Assembly: GCA_021464525.1 (NCBI GenBank)
Contig: JADRCO010000249.1
Span: 1-41,092, forward strand
Direction of reading: 5' to 3'
DNA from: Rhizophagus sp. LPA8_4_AMF
Taxonomy: Eukaryota > Glomeromycota > Glomeromycetes > Glomerales > Glomeraceae
Length of the DNA: 41,092 nt
Position 1 is the first letter of the stretch, and each line of letters opens with the position of its first letter. The position numbers were made by a program, and so were the translations under genes. Shown piece by piece: positions 35,367 through 41,092 of this stretch. Below the pieces are notes generated by a model. It saw only the letters and a list, made by a program, of their open reading frames with translations. It was not told where the DNA came from and did not search any database.

Positions 35367-38017
35367 CTAGATATCAATTTCAAATTTAGTCTTATAACTC
35401 CGCCCATTAGTTTCATTTCTTGCAGTAAAAATAATTTCCATTTCTCCAAAGGTAAACGTAAAAAATAGCTTATCAAGAAGACCAGATTCAGTAAGTTCAA
35501 CATTAAATGTTCCTAAAAGCGTCATACCAGGCTCATCACAATACTTTGCATCATCTTTTGTAGTATAATATATTTTAAAACGTACTCTTGTTTGCATGGG
35601 TGAAAGTGGCGTGAAAAATGTTGTAAATACTTCATTAGTATCAACTTGAATACCACGTTTAGCTATACAATGAAATCTATCAATACTCCCATTCCGAAGT
35701 TTTCTTTCAATTGGGTCTCCTTTCATCTAAAGTGAATGTAATAAGAAGAGTTTTTAAAATATATATATATATGTATCTGATACTGTTAATCAAGAAACTT
35801 ACCCAGTAGTTTCTTACTTTAATGCCAAAAGTATACTTAAGAATTCTCGCAGTAATAATACATTTAGTAACTTTCATATTATCATTTTCTGAATTGAATA
35901 AAGATAATCCATATAATGTAGCTCCACATGAAATTGCTGCCATAGGTTGATTAGGTACCGAAATAACATTTATTTGATTTTGAAACTTCCATTTGATCCT
36001 TTGTTGTAAATATTTTGATTCACTAAAACCACCAACTAAGAACATCGCAGAACATTTTTCTCGAGCATAAGAAAGTTGTAAATTTATCAACTTAATAATT
36101 CGATCGACAACAGGATCAAACATTGCTTTTATGTCTTCATAATCAATTTCAATCAACCACTCATTTTCTTCCGTTATATGTCTGGTTTCTTCATTGACAT
36201 ATTGTAATAAATTTGGTGCACTATCTTGAATATCTAATTCATAAAATCTATATTCACTTGGATCTCCTGTAAAAAGAATTTTTGCATTTCTACGAAATTC
36301 TTGAACCATATATTGAAATTGACCGTAATAGTTGTCTCTAAATGAATTTATGGCACTATCTCCAAGTTTTTTGCGTAAAAATTTAATAAATTCATCATCA
36401 ATAAATGTGCTTCCACAAAAATCATCGATACTTTCAGTAACTTCACCTAAATGATTATTTCCAATTAATTTACGAGTGGTTATATCTATAGTACCACCAC
36501 TACAATCAACAACCATAAAAGTAGTTGCTAAAATTTAAAATAAAAAACCCAATTAAACAGCAGTTGTTATCATTATTATAGGTAACATATTCATAACTTA
36601 CATTCTGTTGTTGGCAAATCATGCTCCTTTAATACATTTTGTATACAATAAATTGCTGCGGCTTCAGCTGTAAACAAAAAATTGTTTTGTATTAATTACG
36701 TTAATTAAATTATTTTATTCTATAGCTTTTTCTAAAATTTTTTACTTACACTCTGTAGTAAATTGTAAATTTGCTGAATATTCGTTTTCAAGCAACCCAG
36801 CATTAAATACACATTCTCTCATAATAGCTTTGTCTTTTTCCGAATATTCCGTAGGAATAGTAATAACCAATAATACATGTTGCAAGAAGTTAATCCTTGA
36901 CCAGGTTGATGCAATTTTTTCTTTAATTGTCTTAAAATTAATTCAAACAAATAAATAATTTAAAATTAATATATAAATTATTGTGAGATTTTGACTCGTA
37001 CCTTCCCAATTTCGTGAAGATAATCGGTAATAGCTTTCTTAAAATCAATTGGAAGTTGTGGTTTTAAATCGTCTGATAAATTACCTAAATGCAATTTGAA
37101 CAGCTCAATCGGCCTTGTTTCATTTCTATTATTCATCCTTCGACTTGGTCGTTTTACTAAAGCTGGATACCCCCATGACTCAACATTTATATACGAATTA
37201 TCATATCGAAGAACTGTATTTGTCTTTAAATTCCCAATTTCTCCAGGCCATTGATCATTTGTAATAATATTTTCCGAATCAGCCGTATGGCAATAAGAGA
37301 ATCCAGAATAAGTTGTTCCAAAGTCTAATCCAACTACGACTCGGATATTATCTATTATAAATTTGTTTTTAATCAAAATTATTATCTTAAGTTGTATTTA
37401 ATCATTTAACACTACGTACCTTTGTTAAAAGAGCTTTTATCTATAGGGGGTATTGGTTCTTTCTTTATAGTCACTTTTTGTGATCTTTTCTTTGTTGCCT
37501 CTTTTGCAGTAGGATCCTTAAGATAATCAAGACTCAAATCATTTTTGGGATTATTCACATTTTCTTCATCTAATTCATCTAATCTCAAAATATTTAAATC
37601 TTTTTGGGGATTATTCACATTATCTTCATCTAATTCATCTAATCTCAACTTTCCTAAAGCTTTTTCTAAATTTTGGGAAAATATTTCAAATTGCTCGCTT
37701 TTTTGATTTTCTAAAGTTTGAATATGTTGCTGAAATTGGTTTTCTCTTTCATTAAGTCTTTTATTTTCTTCTTGAAGATTTTTATATTTCTGAAGTTGAT
37801 CATTTTTTTGATTTTCTAAATCTAGAGCATGTTGTTTTAATTTCTTATTTTCTTCTTGAAGATTTTCATAATCTCTTTCATTAAGTTTTTCCTTTAATAC
37901 ATGATTTTCTTCTTGAAAGTTTTTATTTTGTCGTTTAAGCTCTTTATTTTCTTCTAATAGATTTGACAATCTATTATTTAATTCATCAAATTTTTTCAAT
38001 AAATCCATGTTGTTCAA
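35367..38017 (-). CDS. Coiled-coil/HSPA12-like Hsp70 ATPase, gene A, six exons
   Basis: Exons 38017-37420, 37351-37002, 36930-36750, 36667-36602, 36527-35803 and 35726-35367 join in phase through introns of 68-82 bp to give 759 residues. An inner start at 38008 (MDLLKKF) aligns with the start of gene B and may be the real one. Residues 1 to about 130 are coiled coil; the linker contains a 20-residue tandem duplication around LRLDELDEENVNNP (60-bp period, about 37540-37660). The ATPase has GLDFGTTYSGF (about 207-217) and FLVGGFSESKYLQ (about 559-571), but phosphate 2 reads VDCSGGTIDIT where gene B has VDCGGGTIDL, a Gly-to-Ser change at about residue 408. The 119-residue C-terminal end matches gene B. 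Same intron phases as gene B show tandem duplication. Function is likely ATP-dependent protein binding, unproven. Confidence 0.88.
37540..37660 (-). repeat. 60-bp in-frame tandem duplication inside gene A
   Basis: The block containing ATTATTCACATT and ATCTAATTCATCTAATCTCA recurs exactly 60 bases later (for example ATTATTCACA at 37551 and 37611). It encodes two copies of a 20-residue acidic segment in the linker. Gene B has only one diverged counterpart, so the duplication arose after the two genes split. Confidence 0.8.
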
Positions 38018-40010
38018 ATCATTATTTCGTTATCTTCATTAAAGAATAGAATTTGCTGTTTAAATATGAATTGTTTGTAAAACATTATTATAATTTTGGG
38101 AAATTATCTGCAAATTGACATGTGAAAAATATTGATATACAATCTTGATATTTAGAATATCTTCTAGAATTAATAGTAAGAGGCTCAAATCTTATTTAAG
38201 GAAATTAAACATACGAAATTCTTTATTATCTTGTAATAAGTTTATCAAAAATTTCAAACTTGGATGATTTAAAAAAATTTATTTTATTTTTTCATAAATA
38301 TTGAGGATTACAATCGTCAAGAATATTATAATTATACATAGTCATGTAAACTGAATCTTTTTGTTTCGAATATACAATATATTACCTCGATTTAAACGGA
38401 GAAAAATAACGGATTTCGGTAAATAAAATGTAAATTCAACAAGTACAGTATGTTCACGGTTTAATGATTACACGTGATCTTTTGACCGGGCGCATTAAGC
38501 AGAGCTATTGAAAAAAAAAACCTCTTCTATTAATAAATATGTGCTGTATTGAGGAATCAGTGATTTTAGAAAATTGCCTGTCTCGTATCGAATATCTACT
38601 AATTTTTTTAAAAAAAGAATTACTTTCTTCACGTACGTAGTTCAAAAATTTCATTTAAACATTAATGGGAGAATAAAGATTATAATTTTTTTCAAAAACG
38701 AGGAAAATTACAAATATGGCTCAAAACTATTAAAATATATAGTTAAATAAATAAGTGAGATGCTTAAAAGTAAAGGGATAGATTATTAGATTATTTCGAA
38801 ACAGATATACGAGAGTCGATTAAATTTTAGTATATAATTTTATTTAAGCTGACTCTTGAAATCATTCATTTTTATTTATTGACCATTTGACTCGCATTTA
38901 TTTAATGTTCTTTAAATTTTAATCATTTATTTAACATATTTTCAAACAAAGAAAATTTATTAAAAAAAACCTTGTAAAAAAAATAGCCTTATTTTTAAAA
39001 AAAAATTGCACAGAAAAATTTTTTTAAACATATTTTCATTCTATAGACGCAACAAAATTTCAAAATAGATACTTTCAAATGAAATTTTAATGAAATTTAA
39101 ATAAATCTGATGTCCATGACACGGCAATTTGATGGCTAAATATACGAAAGATCAACAAACGTATCGTTCATCAATGTCGAACAAAGTTTATCGTGACGGA
39201 ACGAAATGTTAAGTATAATTGTAATAGAACAATAAGTTGAGACGGTCTAAAGTCAATGAAATTTATACTTTTTATACAAAATGTTTTAGGAACTTGGATA
39301 GAGATAGAAAATTTTTCACATTAAAAGATTCTCGTTAAATTATACGAATCAATTGCATTAGCATCAATAATTCGTATAATATATTATTAACAATTTTTAA
39401 CATTTATTTACGTAGATAAATTCTTTCATACAATTATAGGGAAAGTGGGAAATCAATTAAATTTCTTCCAAACAATCAATCATTGGGTTCTCGATATTAT
39501 ATATGTGTAAAATTTTGATTTAATTCTTTAAGATTCTAATTTCTTTAATAATACACTCTAGTTGCACATTTTTTTCTTCTTGACTAAATAAATAAATAAA
39601 TTACGACCGGTTTTTTTTCATTTTGTATATTAAAAAAACAAAATGAAAGCACCTCAAACGGTACGCAGCATAAACTAATAATATGTCAATTAAAAATATT
39701 AAAGGAAATTATAATAAAACACGGGATTAATTTCGACTAAACTTTAAGAAAGTAGATGCAATTTATACAGTATATAATATCCGAAAGTTTAACGTTTAAA
39801 TATGAAGATTAAATATGTCATATGACATTAAAACTCAAGATCCGCTTTTGATCCGCTTATCCGCTTACGAAGCTCAAAATTTTGCCAATAATTATACATT
39901 ACGTCATTTAAATATTAAAAATATTAAGGAATTTACCAAATAAACTTGTTGTAATGATTGCGTAATTAATATATCATAATTTAAGATGTAGGTTAATATT
40001 TTTTTTCGTT
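38018..40010. other. Intergenic region between gene A and Pmp3-like gene
   Basis: About 2 kb without an open frame of note on either strand. It should hold the promoters of two divergent genes. A TATTTAAA-type sequence on the minus strand at 38059-38066, about 45 bases before gene A, is a weak TATA candidate. No repeats with clear ends were found. Confidence 0.5.
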
Positions 40011-40018
40011 TATATAAA
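40011..40018 (+). promoter_or_regulatory. Likely TATA box of the Pmp3-like gene
   Basis: TATATAAA lies 72 bases upstream of the start codon at 40090, with a T-rich tract just before it. Position and sequence fit a core promoter and a short 5' untranslated leader. Confidence 0.55.
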
Positions 40019-40089
40019 GACGACTTAGAGGTCAAGTAAAATTTTTACTTCAATTACTTTGAATTAAACCAATAATTCCCTAAAAAAAA

Positions 40090-40466
40090 ATGGCAGAATA
40101 CACCACAAGAGATATATTAGCTATGGTCTTTGCATTTTTCTTACCACCACGTAAATATTATTATTATTGTTGTTTTTTTTTCTTTTAAATAAAGTTCTTT
40201 TTTTATTTTATTAATTCGATAAATTTTTTTTATTTTTTTTAAAAAAAAAGTTGGAGTAGGACTTGTAAGAGGATGTCATGGGGATTTACTTATTAATATT
40301 GGATTGACCATCTTAGGTAAAAAAAAAAATGAATTTTTCTTTTTCAATTATTTTTAAATTTTTTTTTTTTCTAATTTTTTAATTTTGATTTTTGTGAATT
40401 TAAAAAGGTTTTATACCAGGAATTGCTCACGCATTTTATATCATCTACAAGCACCGTATACACTAA
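40090..40466 (+). CDS. Pmp3/UPF0057 family small membrane proteolipid, three exons
   Basis: Exons 40090-40150, 40251-40316 and 40408-40466 join in phase through introns of 100 and 91 bp to give 61 residues, beginning MAEYTTRDILAMVFAFFLPP and ending HAFYIIYKHRIH. Two hydrophobic helices flank a short polar loop with RGCHGDLLIN, matching the family pattern LPPLGV, RGC, D-LIN, LTILG, IPGIIHA. Family members such as yeast Pmp3 sit in the plasma membrane and affect membrane potential and salt tolerance; a role in ion homeostasis here is inferred. The introns end in AAAAG rather than a pyrimidine-rich acceptor. It faces a second family member tail to tail 222 bases away. Confidence 0.93.
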
Positions 40467-40688
40467 TTAATAATCCTATACGAATGTTCAAATAATTACT
40501 TCATGTATTAATAATATATGTATTAATAACTTTATTATTATCAATTTAATAATTGTAATAATTAATTTATATTTTTATTCATTCAAAATTATTGGCTTGC
40601 GTAATATAAATTAACTAAAAAAAAAATACTTTGTTTGTTCTTGAATTATTGTTACCAAGTAAATAAAGTAATTGTTGAAAACGTAAAA

Positions 40689-41002
40689 TCATGGTAGTTC
40701 ACTATAAACGTGTTCGAGTCTTTCTTCTTCAAGTTTACGATATTTATGAATTACATAGAAAGCATGAAAAACTCCTATAAAAAAATAAAAGAAAGAAAAA
40801 AGAAAGAATTTTGATAAAAAAATTATATTAAAAGAACCAAAGAATATTTTTTTTTTTTTCAAAAAAATACTTACCTGGAAGCCAACCTAAAAAATTTATA
40901 ACAAAGAAAAATCAATTATTCATTATTTACAACAATGTATTATAAAAGAATATATAAATTTAAAACGTAAAATTACCTAAAAGTGTCAATAAAATGCTTA
41001 GG
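40689..41002 (-). CDS. Second Pmp3/UPF0057-like gene, partial (3' exons only)
   Basis: Minus-strand exons 41002-40977 (26 nt), 40886-40875 (12 nt) and 40774-40689 join in phase. They encode LSILLTLLG, WLPG, VFHAFYVIHKYRKLEEE and a tail ending HVYSELP before the TGA at 40689-40691. This is the second half of a Pmp3-type protein (helix 2 and a C-terminal tail longer and more charged than that of the neighbour). The 5' exons lie beyond the window. Splice sites are good: GTAATT..TTTTTTAG and GTAAGT..TTTTATAG, with acceptor TACTTTTAG before the 26-nt exon. The 12-nt micro-exon is required to restore the conserved GWLPG motif. Confidence 0.85.
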
Positions 41003-41092
41003 CTAAAAGTAAAAAAAAAAAAAAGGTTTTAGCTAAAAAAGAAAAATAAAAAAAAAAAGGGAAACAAAATAACAATAAAAAAAAAAGACACT

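Noticed and set aside
1-41092. CRISPR arrays, rRNA genes, intact tRNA genes, riboswitches
   Set aside because: No regularly spaced short repeats, rRNA landmarks or foldable cloverleaf were seen; the content is eukaryotic nuclear.

Overview
The window reads as nuclear DNA of an early-diverging filamentous fungus, most likely an arbuscular mycorrhizal fungus of the Rhizophagus/Glomus group. The reasons are a very AT-rich background with long poly-A/T and (TA)n tracts, genes split by many short introns (about 61-100 bp, mostly GTAAGT-like donors), tandem HSPA12-like Hsp70 genes of the kind expanded in Rhizophagus, and dense DNA-transposon debris. The organism call is an inference from content. 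I joined exons by hand and checked that reading phase is kept across every junction.

Layout. 1-3021: no gene, 3' flank of GLT1. 3022-9961 (minus): complete eight-exon GLT1, the fused glutamate synthase of about 2106 residues. 9962-17290: about 7 kb without a recognisable gene; the first 1 kb is the GLT1 promoter side. 17291-24366: repeat cluster with a tRNA-like relic, three copies of a GAGCC-rich non-autonomous element with 8-bp target duplications and an expanding internal minisatellite, two inverted pogo-like MITEs, and two decayed genes. 24413-27430: a hAT transposon with matching CAGTGTTGGG ends and an apparently uninterrupted five-exon transposase (763 residues). 27436-27669: a TA-flanked MITE touching the hAT end.

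28347-38017 is an Hsp70-like cluster on the minus strand. Two intact paralogues (31594-34166 and 35367-38017) have identical six-exon structures and join an N-terminal coiled coil to an HSPA12-like ATPase. Two decayed copies lie beside them, with duplicated 3' flanks and one unrelated broken gene (29684-30485). 38018-40010 is intergenic. 40090-40466 is a complete Pmp3/UPF0057 small membrane-protein gene. A second, partial Pmp3-like gene faces it tail to tail and runs off the window; it contains a 12-nt micro-exon.

GLT1 serves ammonium assimilation with glutamine synthetase, and the Pmp3 proteins are small membrane proteins tied to ion homeostasis. The Hsp70-like pair looks like a lineage-specific, birth-and-death family. 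No operon-like logic links these units; the region looks like ordinary genes separated by a transposon-rich accessory stretch. The strongest candidates for something undescribed are the GAGCC-rich element family with its growing minisatellite and the coiled-coil/HSPA12-like fusion pair.
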